Below the pieces are notes generated by a model. The model saw nothing but the letters and a program-made list of their open reading frames with translations. It was not told where the DNA came from and did no database searches. 38,224 bases of DNA. Source: Deltaproteobacteria bacterium (GTDB lineage: Bacteria; Desulfobacterota; UBA8473). Shown here piece after piece: positions 15,709 through 23,965 of this stretch; the stretch's first letter is position 1; each line of letters opens with the position of its first letter. The stretch lies in contig DAOWME010000003.1 in assembly GCA_030643245.1 (NCBI GenBank), positions 1 to 38,224 of the forward strand, given 5' to 3'. Both the position numbers and the translations under genes were made by a program.

Positions 15709-17592
15709 ATGGCACAGTATGAAACTGTCGAGGTAACGACCGATCTCCTTATACTCGGTGGCGGGATGGCTGCTTGCGGAGCAGCGGTGGAGGCGGCGTA
15801 TTGGGCGAAGAAGAACGGTCTGAAGGTAACTATTGTGGATAAGGCCGCGATGGACAGAAGCGGAGCAGTTGCCATGGGTCTTTCAGCCCTCAATATGTAC
15901 GTTGGTATCAAAGACGGAGAGAATACCCCTGAGGATTATGTCCACTATGTGAGACAGGACCTTATGGGCATATCAAGGGAAGATCTGGTCTATGATATTG
16001 CAAGACATATAGACAGTACAGTCCATCTCCTTGAGAAATGGGGACTCCCCATCTGGAAGGATGAGAATGGAGCCTATGTTCATGAAGGTAGATGGCAGCT
16101 CATGATCAACGGCGAATCCTACAAGGTGATCGTTGCAGAGGCTGCAAAGAATGCTTTGACAACCATGGGCGATGATGCTGAGATCTATGAGAGGGTCTTC
16201 ATAGTTGACCCCCTGATGGATGGCGACAGGGTTGCAGGTGCGGTCGGATTTAGTATTAGGGATGAGAAGTTTTACGTGTTCAAGGCAAAGGCGGTTATGG
16301 CCGCCATGGGCGGCGCCGTACACGTCTTCAAGCCAAGGTCAACCGGTGAGGGACTGGGAAGGTCATGGTATCCTCCGTTTAACTCAGGTTCAAGCGCATA
16401 CTTTACATTGAAGGCCGGCGCTGAGATGACCTGTCAGGAAGTACGGTTTATCCCGGTCAGGTTCAAGGATGCTTACGGACCGGTGGGAGCATGGTTCCTA
16501 CTCTTCAAATCGAGGGCAACAAACGCCCTTGGTGGGGAGTACATGGTCGAGAGGAAAGAGGAGCTCAATAACTGGAAACCTTATGGTCTGGCAAAACCGA
16601 TTCCTGCTAACCTTCGAAACTACTTGGGAATGCTCGATCTCAATGAAGGCAAAGGCCCATTGTACATGAGAACCGACGAGGCCATGAAGGCTATCATCGA
16701 GTCGGTTCCTGAGGGAAAAGAAAGGAAGAAAAAGATAAAAGAGGTTGAGGCCGAGGCATGGGAAGACTTCCTCGACATGACCATCTCCCAGGCCATTCTG
16801 TGGGCCGGCAGCAACATCTATCCGGAGAAAAAAGCTTCGGAAATCGCTCCATGTGAGCCTTATTTCATAGGGTCCCATTCGGGCGCGTCAGGCGCATGGG
16901 TCAGTGGTCCTGAGGATCTTTCTCCGAAAGAGTACTTCTGGGGTTATAATAGGATGGCTACGGTCAAGGGTCTGTTCTGCGCAGGGGATGCCTCCGGGGC
17001 ATCGTCTCATAAGTTCTCCGATGGTTCTCACGTGGAAGGAAGGATGGCTGCCAAAGGCGCATTGGCCTTCATCATAGACAACAACACACAGCCCAATGTG
17101 GATATGGCACAGGTGGAAGAGATGAAGAAGACTATCCTGAAACCATTGGATATCTATGAAGAGCATAAGGCGTTCGCTGACGGAGAAGTAAACCCCAACT
17201 TCATCAAGCCTATGCAGTTCATGTTCAGGATGCAGAAGATCATGGACGAGTATGTGGGCGGTGTATCGAGCGCGTTCACGACCAATACGCCTTCTCTGGA
17301 GAGGGCTCTGGAATTACTGGAATTCCTGAAAGAGGATTCAGAGAAACTCGCAGCTGAGGACGTACACGAACTCATGAGATGCTGGGAGAACGTACAGAGA
17401 ATGTGGCAGGCTGAGGCACATACGAGAACGGTCCTCTTCCGCGAGGAGACAAGATGGCCCGGTTATTACTTCAGGGCGGATATGCCGAAGATGGATGAGG
17501 ACAACTGGAAGTGCTTCGTCAACTGCAAGGTTGATCCGAGTACGGGTGAATGGGAGATGACCAAGAAGGATGTAATTCCTTTGATTGATTGA
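15709..17592 (+). CDS. aprA: Adenylylsulfate reductase, alpha subunit
   Basis: A 627-residue flavoprotein that reduces adenosine 5'-phosphosulfate to sulfite and AMP. The N-terminal FAD-binding motif is LLILGGGMAACGAAVEAA (residues 13-30), followed by DRSGAVAMGLSALNMYVG. The region SSHKFSDGSHVEGRMAAKGA near residues 430-450 is the second conserved FAD region of the fumarate reductase-type fold. It is slightly shorter than many AprA proteins, without visible loss of conserved regions. Good ribosome binding site (AGGAGG). Two hairpins follow the stop. Confidence 0.97.
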   Translation: MAQYETVEVTTDLLILGGGMAACGAAVEAAYWAKKNGLKVTIVDKAAMDRSGAVAMGLSALNMYVGIKDGENTPEDYVHYVRQDLMGISREDLVYDIARHIDSTVHLLEKWGLPIWKDENGAYVHEGRWQLMINGESYKVIVAEAAKNALTTMGDDAEIYERVFIVDPLMDGDRVAGAVGFSIRDEKFYVFKAKAVMAAMGGAVHVFKPRSTGEGLGRSWYPPFNSGSSAYFTLKAGAEMTCQEVRFIPVRFKDAYGPVGAWFLLFKSRATNALGGEYMVERKEELNNWKPYGLAKPIPANLRNYLGMLDLNEGKGPLYMRTDEAMKAIIESVPEGKERKKKIKEVEAEAWEDFLDMTISQAILWAGSNIYPEKKASEIAPCEPYFIGSHSGASGAWVSGPEDLSPKEYFWGYNRMATVKGLFCAGDASGASSHKFSDGSHVEGRMAAKGALAFIIDNNTQPNVDMAQVEEMKKTILKPLDIYEEHKAFADGEVNPNFIKPMQFMFRMQKIMDEYVGGVSSAFTTNTPSLERALELLEFLKEDSEKLAAEDVHELMRCWENVQRMWQAEAHTRTVLFREETRWPGYYFRADMPKMDEDNWKCFVNCKVDPSTGEWEMTKKDVIPLID

Positions 17593-17601
17593 TGATCTCG
17601 G

Positions 17602-17655
17602 GGCGGGTTTCAAATCCGCCATACGAGTGTGGGGTGGGCTTCAAGCCCACCCCAC
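17602..17655 (+). terminator. Two tandem GC-rich hairpins after aprA
   Basis: ggcgggtttcaaatccgcc at 17602-17620 folds with nine pairs, and 17629-17655 forms a 13-bp perfect stem (gtggggtgggctt and aagcccaccccac) with a one-base loop. The following sequence is AT-rich (ttatatagctcttatat) but has no clear T run. They may terminate or stabilise the aprBA transcript; repeats of this look are also common as scattered intergenic palindromes. Confidence 0.5.
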
Positions 17656-17777
17656 TTATATAGCTCTTATATAGGTTTTGAGATATTAAATTTCAAAAGA
17701 CCTGAGAGACGAACCCGAATAAGTGGTACATTTTGAGTGATACGTCGTGGGTTATGACCGGTAACGGAGTGAAGTTT

Positions 17778-17910
17778 GATGGTCTCGTAAAAAGTCAAAA
17801 AATACTATTTCCCGTCATTCCGGCGAAAGCCGGAATCCTGTGTTTTCAGGCAGTTGCGGATCATCTGGACTCCGGTTTTCACCGGAGTGACGACTTTTTA
17901 CGAATTCATC
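17778..17910. mobile_element. 133-bp MITE-like element with target duplication
   Basis: The ends are inverted: gatggtctcgtaaaaagtc on the left and gactttttacgaattcatc on the right match at 16 of 19 positions. Directly outside both ends is aagttt (17772-17777 and 17911-17916), a 6-bp target duplication. Inside are two further hairpins, attccggcgaaagccggaat and actccggttttcaccggagt. There is no coding capacity, so movement would need a transposase from elsewhere. The internal motif cccgtcattccggc is widely scattered in bacterial genomes. Confidence 0.8.
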
Positions 17911-17917
17911 AAGTTTG

Positions 17918-18002
17918 ATATATCATAAATTTTGAAACTCATTTGAATTATGCATTTCAGCCATTTATAGCTCATAATTGAGTTTCAAAATTTCTGATAT
18001 AT
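17918..18002. repeat. AT-rich 24-bp inverted repeat
   Basis: Arms 17918-17941 and 17979-18002 (atatatcataaattttgaaa and continuing into ctca, and its mirror) pair with one mismatch around a 37-base loop. It stands directly after the MITE-like element and about 30 bases before the ykgJ-type gene. It may be another small inverted-repeat element or a strong hairpin in the leader. Confidence 0.7.
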
Positions 18003-18032
18003 TGAAATCTAGAAGAAAAGGCGGCTTTTGTA

Positions 18033-18857
18033 GTGGACATCGATGCGCTCGATAAATGGAAAGAGACCATATTAAAGGACTATCCCAAACTCTCGTTGGA
18101 CGATAGGATAAGGTTTGCATGTCATAAGGGCCTCGAATGTTTTAATCAGTGTTGCGCTGACGTCAATATCTTCCTCACACCCTATGATATCCTTCGCATG
18201 AAGAGGCGGTTGCATATGACCTCCGATGAATTCCTTTCGAGATACACCTATGCCATTACCCTCGACAACAAGGGGCTTCCGGCTGTCGTATTGAAGATGG
18301 AGGAAGATGAGAGAAAGACGTGTCCATTTGTAAGCGCCGACGGGTGCACGATATACGATGACAGACCCTGGTCGTGCAGGATGTACCCCATAGGCATAGC
18401 ATCACCTGACAAAAATGCCAGGGGAAATCGAGAAGAGTTCTATTTTGTGGTAGATCAGGAATTGCCATGTCACGGGTTCAGGGAAGAGAAAGAATGGACA
18501 ATAAGAGAATGGAAGGAGAACCAGGGCGCGGATATTTATGATTCTAAAGGGGAAATCTATAAGGAAGTAACCCTACATGAATTCTTTCTGAGAGGGAACG
18601 CCCTGACCCCTGAAAAGAGAAAGATGTTTTATATGGCCTGTTATAATCTCGATAAGTTTAGAAGGTTCCTCTTTGAAAGCAGTTTCTCCCGTATTTTTGA
18701 TATCGATAAGGAGACTATGGATAGGCTTGGAACCGACGACGACGATCTTCTAGACTTCGCCTTTAGATGGATTCGATTCAGTATCTTCGGAGAGGGTGTC
18801 CTCAAAGTCAAAGAGAGGGTTCTTGAGGAAAAGAGGACTGAATTAGGTTTACAATAA
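18033..18857 (+). CDS. YkgJ-type Cys-cluster protein (putative Zn/Fe-binding)
   Basis: A 274-residue cytoplasmic protein with the cysteine pattern of the YkgJ (zinc- or iron-chelating) family: CHKGLECFNQCC near residues 30-41 followed by FLTPYDILRMKRRL, then CPFVSADGCTIYDDRPWSCRMYPIG. The family is poorly characterised; the Cys residues are thought to bind a metal or cluster. The start is GTG 18033 with only a weak ribosome binding site, and no ATG is close. It lies between aprBA and qmoABC, separated from aprA by repeats and from qmoA by 152 bases, so a role in maturing or linking Apr and Qmo is plausible but unproven. Confidence 0.85.
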   Translation: MDIDALDKWKETILKDYPKLSLDDRIRFACHKGLECFNQCCADVNIFLTPYDILRMKRRLHMTSDEFLSRYTYAITLDNKGLPAVVLKMEEDERKTCPFVSADGCTIYDDRPWSCRMYPIGIASPDKNARGNREEFYFVVDQELPCHGFREEKEWTIREWKENQGADIYDSKGEIYKEVTLHEFFLRGNALTPEKRKMFYMACYNLDKFRRFLFESSFSRIFDIDKETMDRLGTDDDDLLDFAFRWIRFSIFGEGVLKVKERVLEEKRTELGLQ

Positions 18858-19009
18858 AAAATTGCTCATTTCTGAATTGGAAACCAACTCGTGCCCTTTT
18901 CTCAAGAAGTCCATTTATGGATGGGCACTAGGTAGTCTGAGGATGTATAAATGAGCATGTTCGATGAATAATATCCTACATTCTATGTAATGGGAGACAA
19001 GGAGGAAAC

Positions 19010-20278
19010 ATGGCGGATACTAACATTTCTGGTGAAAAGCCCATACTCGTCATTGGAGGGGGTATGAGCGGCTTGACAACGGCCCTCGAGGCTGCGGAAG
19101 CAGGCGCTAAAGTCGTCATCGTGGAAAAAGAGCCTTTTCTCGGCGGAAGGGTGGCCAGGATCAACAAATACTACACCAAACTTTGCCCCCCGAGCTGTGG
19201 ACTGGAGATCAACTTCAGGAGGATGAAGAAAAATCCAAATATCAATTGCTATACTTTGGCGGAGGTAGAATCGGTTTCCGGTGCGGAAGGGGATTACGAT
19301 GTGTCCATAAAGGTGAACCCCAGGTACGTGAATGAGAAATGCACGGCCTGCGGAAAATGCGCAGAGGTATGTGTCACTGAGGTCACGAATGACTTCAACC
19401 TCGGCATGAATAAGACGAAAGCCGCTTACCTTCCTCATTATATGGCATTCCCCATGAGGTATGTCCTCGCCCCTGAGATCATCGGAACGGATGACGCAAA
19501 GAGGTGTCTGGATGCGTGCGCATACGACGCCATCGACCTCGATATGCAACCGGAGACTGTGAGAGTAAAGGTAGGGGCCATAGTTGTGGCCACAGGCTGG
19601 GAGCCTTACGACGCCGCAAAGATAGACAACCTCGGTTTCGGAACATGTGAAAACGTTATAACCAATGTCATGATGGAGCGGCTGGCGGCTCCCAACGGGC
19701 CCACGGAAGGGAAAATATTGCGGCCATCTGATGGAAAAGAGGTGAAGAAGGTTATTTTCGCCCAGTGTGCGGGTTCGAGGGATGAAAATCATCTCCCGTA
19801 TTGTTCCGGCGTATGCTGTCTCGCATCCCTGAAACAGGCCACGTATGTAAGAGACCAATATCCTGAATCCGAGGCTACGATTTTTTATATAGATGTGAGG
19901 GCCCTCGGGAGGTATGAAGATTTCTATCAACAGGTGGAGAGTGATGACAAGGTGTCCCTTATCAAGGGAAAGGTGGCAAAGGTAGAAGAAGACCCCGGCA
20001 CCAAGGACCCCATAGTGGAGGTGGAAGACACGCTGTTAGGTGAGAAGATCAAGGCCCAGGCAGATCTCGTTGTTTTGGCGACGGGGATAGTCCCCAATAC
20101 GCTGGGAAATAAGATCCCCGTGGACATAACCTGTGATGATTTTGGCTTTATGGTTTCTGATCCGGAGAAGCCGGGTGTATATGCAGCCGGGTGCGCCAAG
20201 AGACCTACAGGGGTTGCAGACTCGGTTCAGGATGCAACAGGAGCAGCCCTTAAGGCCATTCAAAGTATAAGGAGGTAA
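19010..20278 (+). CDS. qmoA: QmoA, HdrA-like flavoprotein of the Qmo complex
   Basis: A 422-residue HdrA-related flavoprotein, part of the quinone-interacting oxidoreductase that feeds AprBA. The N-terminal FAD motif VIGGGMSGLTTALEAAEAG is at residues 14-32, followed by LCPPSCGLEINFRRM with Cys59 and Cys63. A ferredoxin-type motif CTACGKCAEVC follows at about residues 110-120, and a second Cys group lies in KRCLDACAYDAIDLD. The end, GVYAAGCAKRPTGVADSVQDATGAA, is the second FAD-binding region. Ribosome binding site AAGGAGG. qmoB starts two bases after the stop. Confidence 0.95.
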   Translation: MADTNISGEKPILVIGGGMSGLTTALEAAEAGAKVVIVEKEPFLGGRVARINKYYTKLCPPSCGLEINFRRMKKNPNINCYTLAEVESVSGAEGDYDVSIKVNPRYVNEKCTACGKCAEVCVTEVTNDFNLGMNKTKAAYLPHYMAFPMRYVLAPEIIGTDDAKRCLDACAYDAIDLDMQPETVRVKVGAIVVATGWEPYDAAKIDNLGFGTCENVITNVMMERLAAPNGPTEGKILRPSDGKEVKKVIFAQCAGSRDENHLPYCSGVCCLASLKQATYVRDQYPESEATIFYIDVRALGRYEDFYQQVESDDKVSLIKGKVAKVEEDPGTKDPIVEVEDTLLGEKIKAQADLVVLATGIVPNTLGNKIPVDITCDDFGFMVSDPEKPGVYAAGCAKRPTGVADSVQDATGAALKAIQSIRR

Positions 20279-20280
20279 CC

Positions 20281-22518
20281 ATGGACAAAAAGATCGGGGT
20301 TTATATATGTAGTGGTTGTGGAATAGGCGAGGCCCTCGACATCGATGCTCTGGCCGAAGTGGCCACTTCCGAATACAGCGTTCCCATATGCAAAAATCAC
20401 ACTGCGTTGTGCGGGAAAGAAGGGGCCGCCCTTATAGAAGGCGACATGAAAAAAGAAGGGGTGAATACCGTGGTCATTGCCGCGTGTTCGCCCAGGGAGA
20501 AGACCGAGGTCTTCTCATACGACCCTACTACAATCTCCATGGAAAGGGTAAATCTGAGGGAGCACGTCATATGGTGCCACCCTCCGAATGATGAAGATAC
20601 ACAGATGCTTGCAGAAGACTACATGCGGATGGGGCTTGTTAAGGCAGAAAAGATGGAGCCTCTTGAGCCTTTCAGCGAGGAGATAGACAGGACCATTCTC
20701 GTGGTGGGTGGCGGAATAACGGGGATAACATCAGCCCTCGATGCTGCAAAGGCAGGATCCGATGTGGTTCTGGTTGAGAAAAAGCAAGAGCTTGGCGGCT
20801 GGATGGCCAAGCTTTGGAAGGAGTATCCGAAAACGCCGCCTTATACGGATATACAGGAGACAGGCATAGATTCCATGATCAATGAGGTGAAATCCAACAC
20901 AAAGATCAAGGTCTATACCGGCGCCAAGATAGAGAAGACAGAAGGCAGCCCTGGTATGTTTGATGTCACCATAAGCCAAAACGGTAGCTCCGATACAGTG
21001 CGGGTGGGGGCCATAGTGGAGGCTGCGGGCTGGCAGCCCTACGATGCCACAAAACTCGGACACCTCGGTTTTGGGAAGTCTCCGAATGTGGTAACGAATA
21101 TCATGGTGGAAGAGATGGCATCGAATGGGAAGTTTGCCAGGCCCTCCGACGGGAAAGAGGCGAAGAGTGTGGTGTTTATCCAGTGCGCAGGGTCGAGGGA
21201 TAAGGACCACTTGCCCTACTGCTCTTCTTATTGCTGTCTCACTTCACTTAAGCAGGCCAAATATATAAGAGACCACGATAGTGATGCAAAGGTCTACATC
21301 ATTTATAAAGATATGAGAACCCTCGGTCAGAATGAGATCTTTTACAAGAAGGTACAGGAAGATGAGGGTATCTTTCTGACAAAGGGCGAGGTTGTGAGCG
21401 TGTCCGAAGATCCCGGAAATAACCTTGTCATAGATGTGGATAATACCCTTCTTGGAGAGAAGATCCAGGTGAAGGCCGAGATGGTGGTCCTGGCAACGGG
21501 CATGGTCCCCTCGGTTGGTATAAAGGTTGAGGGTGCGATTGTAGGAGAACCCGAGGAAGCCGCCGAGGAAAAAAAGAAAGAAGATGAAGAGGAGCCAACG
21601 GATATCATAATACCGTCCGACACCTTAAACCTAACCTACAGACAGGGGCCCGAACTACCCGCGTTGAAGTATGGGTTTCCTGACTCTCACTATATATGCT
21701 TTCCTTATGAGACGCGAAGGACAGGCATCTATGCCGCCGGGTGCGGCAGACAGCCCATGGACAGCGCTGCGTGTATCGATGATGCGGCCGGAGCCACGCT
21801 CAAGGCCATACAGTGCCTTGAATTGACTGCCCAGGGCAAGGCGGTCCATCCGAGGTCCTGGGATATGAGTTATCCGGATCTATACATGTCGCGGTGCACT
21901 CAGTGTAAGAGGTGCACGGAAGAATGCCCGTTCGGCATGTATAATGAGGATGAGAAGGGCAACCCGCTACCGAACCCCACGAGGTGTCGAAGGTGCGGCA
22001 TATGCATGGGCTCATGCCCGGAGAGGATAATATCCTTCAAGGATTACTCAGTCGATATTATAGGCTCAATGGTAAAGGCCATAGAGGTGCCCGAAGAAGA
22101 TGAGGAAAAACCGAGGGTTGTAGCGTTCCTCTGTGAAAATGATGCCTATCCGTCAATGGATATAGTGGGTCGAAAACGTATTTCCTATAATCCTTACATA
22201 AGGGTAATCCCCCTAAGGTGTTTAGGGAACGTTAATCTCGTGTGGGTCGCCGATGCTCTTTCAAAGGGTATCGATGGGATTCTTCTCGTCGGGTGCAAGT
22301 ACGGCGACGATTATCAGTGTCACTATATTAAAGGCAGCGAACTGGCGAATTACAGGCTGGAAAAGATAAAGGAGACCCTCGACAGGCTTGTGCTCGAGTC
22401 TGAGAGGGTGCGGGTCCTCGAATTGTCCATCGATGAATACGACAAGTTGCCGGGGATTTTTGATGATTTCATGGAGACAATAGAAGAGGTGGGTCCAAAC
22501 CCGTATAAGGGTTTCTAA
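20281..22518 (+). CDS. qmoB: QmoB, HdrA-like flavoprotein with MvhD-type domain
   Basis: A 745-residue protein. Residues 1-130 form a Cys-containing N-terminal region (CSGCGIGEALD, AACSPREK), followed by the FAD motif VVGGGITGITSALDAAKAG near residue 142. A Glu/Lys-rich insert (EEAAEEKKKEDEEEP) near residues 425-440 interrupts the fold. Two [4Fe-4S] motifs follow, CTQCKRCTEECP and CRRCGICMGSCP (about 540-580), and the last 140 residues resemble the MvhD/FrhD delta domain, with VAFLCENDAYPSMD and LVGCKYGDDYQCHY. It works with QmoA and QmoC in electron transfer to AprBA, possibly with flavin-based bifurcation or confurcation. Confidence 0.95.
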   Translation: MDKKIGVYICSGCGIGEALDIDALAEVATSEYSVPICKNHTALCGKEGAALIEGDMKKEGVNTVVIAACSPREKTEVFSYDPTTISMERVNLREHVIWCHPPNDEDTQMLAEDYMRMGLVKAEKMEPLEPFSEEIDRTILVVGGGITGITSALDAAKAGSDVVLVEKKQELGGWMAKLWKEYPKTPPYTDIQETGIDSMINEVKSNTKIKVYTGAKIEKTEGSPGMFDVTISQNGSSDTVRVGAIVEAAGWQPYDATKLGHLGFGKSPNVVTNIMVEEMASNGKFARPSDGKEAKSVVFIQCAGSRDKDHLPYCSSYCCLTSLKQAKYIRDHDSDAKVYIIYKDMRTLGQNEIFYKKVQEDEGIFLTKGEVVSVSEDPGNNLVIDVDNTLLGEKIQVKAEMVVLATGMVPSVGIKVEGAIVGEPEEAAEEKKKEDEEEPTDIIIPSDTLNLTYRQGPELPALKYGFPDSHYICFPYETRRTGIYAAGCGRQPMDSAACIDDAAGATLKAIQCLELTAQGKAVHPRSWDMSYPDLYMSRCTQCKRCTEECPFGMYNEDEKGNPLPNPTRCRRCGICMGSCPERIISFKDYSVDIIGSMVKAIEVPEEDEEKPRVVAFLCENDAYPSMDIVGRKRISYNPYIRVIPLRCLGNVNLVWVADALSKGIDGILLVGCKYGDDYQCHYIKGSELANYRLEKIKETLDRLVLESERVRVLELSIDEYDKLPGIFDDFMETIEEVGPNPYKGF

Positions 22519-22717
22519 GTGTAAACCGACGATACCTCACGGGGTCATAATCTGTCGCAATTTCAGCGAGTAATGAGCATGGAGCGCAAGGCGCGAAAGT
22601 GTGTAATCTCCGGTCCATATTGAAAGCCCGCACAACACAGCATTTGGCGCTCAGGGCCGATGAAAACGCGCAACTTATGGCCGTATAAGGTATAAACTTT
22701 ACATTGAGGTGAAAAAA

Positions 22718-23854
22718 ATGGCGGACAGACAGCTCATAGAACCAGACATGAATTTTGTCAAGAAGATAGAAGACTTTGGCGGAGATACGCTGAAGAAGTG
22801 TTTTCAGTGCGCCACATGTTCTGTCGTGTGTAAGCTATCCCCTGAAAATAATCCGTTCCCCAGAAAAGAGATGTTATGGGCGGGCTGGGGGTTGAAGGAC
22901 AGGCTGGTAACTGACCCGGATATATGGCTCTGCCACCAGTGCAACGATTGTTCTGCATATTGTCCAAGAGGCGCAAAACCAGGGGACGTTCTGGCCGCCG
23001 TCAGAAATTACAGTTTTATGCACTACGCCTTTCCGAGCATTCTTGGCAAGGCACTGAGCGATTCAAAGTTTCTTCCCATTCTCCTCGGCATCCCGGTGGT
23101 TATCCTCCTCTTTCTTATGGGGATTGCGGGCCATCTCAATATACCTCAGGGAGAAATCGTATTTGAGAAATTTGTCCCTCATTATATCGTTGACCCCCTC
23201 TTTATCACGGTCTCCATATTGATGTTCATATCGCTCATTGTGGGGGTTACCAGGTTCTGGAATGGCATGAAGCAGGGTGTTCATCCCAGTGTATCTAAAA
23301 AAGTACCTGTAGGGGATTTCGTAAAGCTACACGTGATCCCAACCCTTGTTGATATCTTTAAGCACTCGAAATTTATGAAGTGCGACAGGAATCGATGGCG
23401 GTACATTGCCCACCTGCTTATCTTTTATTCGTTCATAGCTCTCGCGATGGTGACGGGGATTGTCTTTCTGGGTTTATACTTTCTCGGATTTGAACACATG
23501 CTGCCCCTTGCCCAGTGGAACCCCGTAAAACTCCTGGCAAATGCGGGCGCTATTGCTCTATTCGTGGGCTGCACCATCGTCATTTCCAACAGACTCAAGG
23601 AGGAAGAAAAGAAGAGCAAAAGCACATACTTTGACTGGGTATTCATAATGGTGGTCTATTTCATAGCCATCTCAGGGATACTCACCGAACTCACCAGGTT
23701 GGCCCATCTGGCCGGGCTGGCCTACTCGTTATATTTTGTTCACCTTGTCCTGGTATTTTATCTCCTGGCCTACCTGCCGTTCTCCAAATTTGCTCACATG
23801 ATTTATCGAACCGTGGCCCTGGTCTATTCGAGCTATTCCGGGAGAGAAGGTTAA
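22718..23854 (+). CDS. qmoC: QmoC, HdrC/HdrE fusion membrane subunit
   Basis: A 378-residue protein with a soluble HdrC-like N-terminus holding two [4Fe-4S] motifs (CFQCATCSVVC, Cys28-38, and CHQCNDCSAYC, Cys72-82) and a C-terminal cytochrome b-like membrane part with about six hydrophobic segments and heme-ligand histidines. It links the menaquinone pool to QmoAB. I chose ATG 22718, six bases after GAGGTG, over the in-frame GTG at 22709 that overlaps the ribosome binding site. The 199 bases between qmoB and qmoC hold no gene I can see. Confidence 0.95.
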   Translation: MADRQLIEPDMNFVKKIEDFGGDTLKKCFQCATCSVVCKLSPENNPFPRKEMLWAGWGLKDRLVTDPDIWLCHQCNDCSAYCPRGAKPGDVLAAVRNYSFMHYAFPSILGKALSDSKFLPILLGIPVVILLFLMGIAGHLNIPQGEIVFEKFVPHYIVDPLFITVSILMFISLIVGVTRFWNGMKQGVHPSVSKKVPVGDFVKLHVIPTLVDIFKHSKFMKCDRNRWRYIAHLLIFYSFIALAMVTGIVFLGLYFLGFEHMLPLAQWNPVKLLANAGAIALFVGCTIVISNRLKEEEKKSKSTYFDWVFIMVVYFIAISGILTELTRLAHLAGLAYSLYFVHLVLVFYLLAYLPFSKFAHMIYRTVALVYSSYSGREG

Positions 23855-23931
23855 AGGAGTATAAGAGGGAAAGCAAAGAATAAATAGAAAAGCAAGGTCT
23901 TGTATAAAACAAGTCCGTGAGAATAATAATT

Positions 23932-23943
23932 CTTAACAACGAA
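23932..23943 (+). promoter_or_regulatory. 12-base leader motif shared with dsrA
   Basis: CTTAACAACGAA, identical to 2890-2901 before dsrA. Here it is preceded by the small palindrome agaataataattct and followed by the sat ribosome binding site. Function unknown. Confidence 0.25.
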
Positions 23944-23965
23944 GTGTAGAAAAAGGAGGAGTGTG

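Noticed and set aside
17918-18002. Rho-independent terminator
   Set aside because: The stem is AT-rich, the loop is 37 bases and no T run follows.
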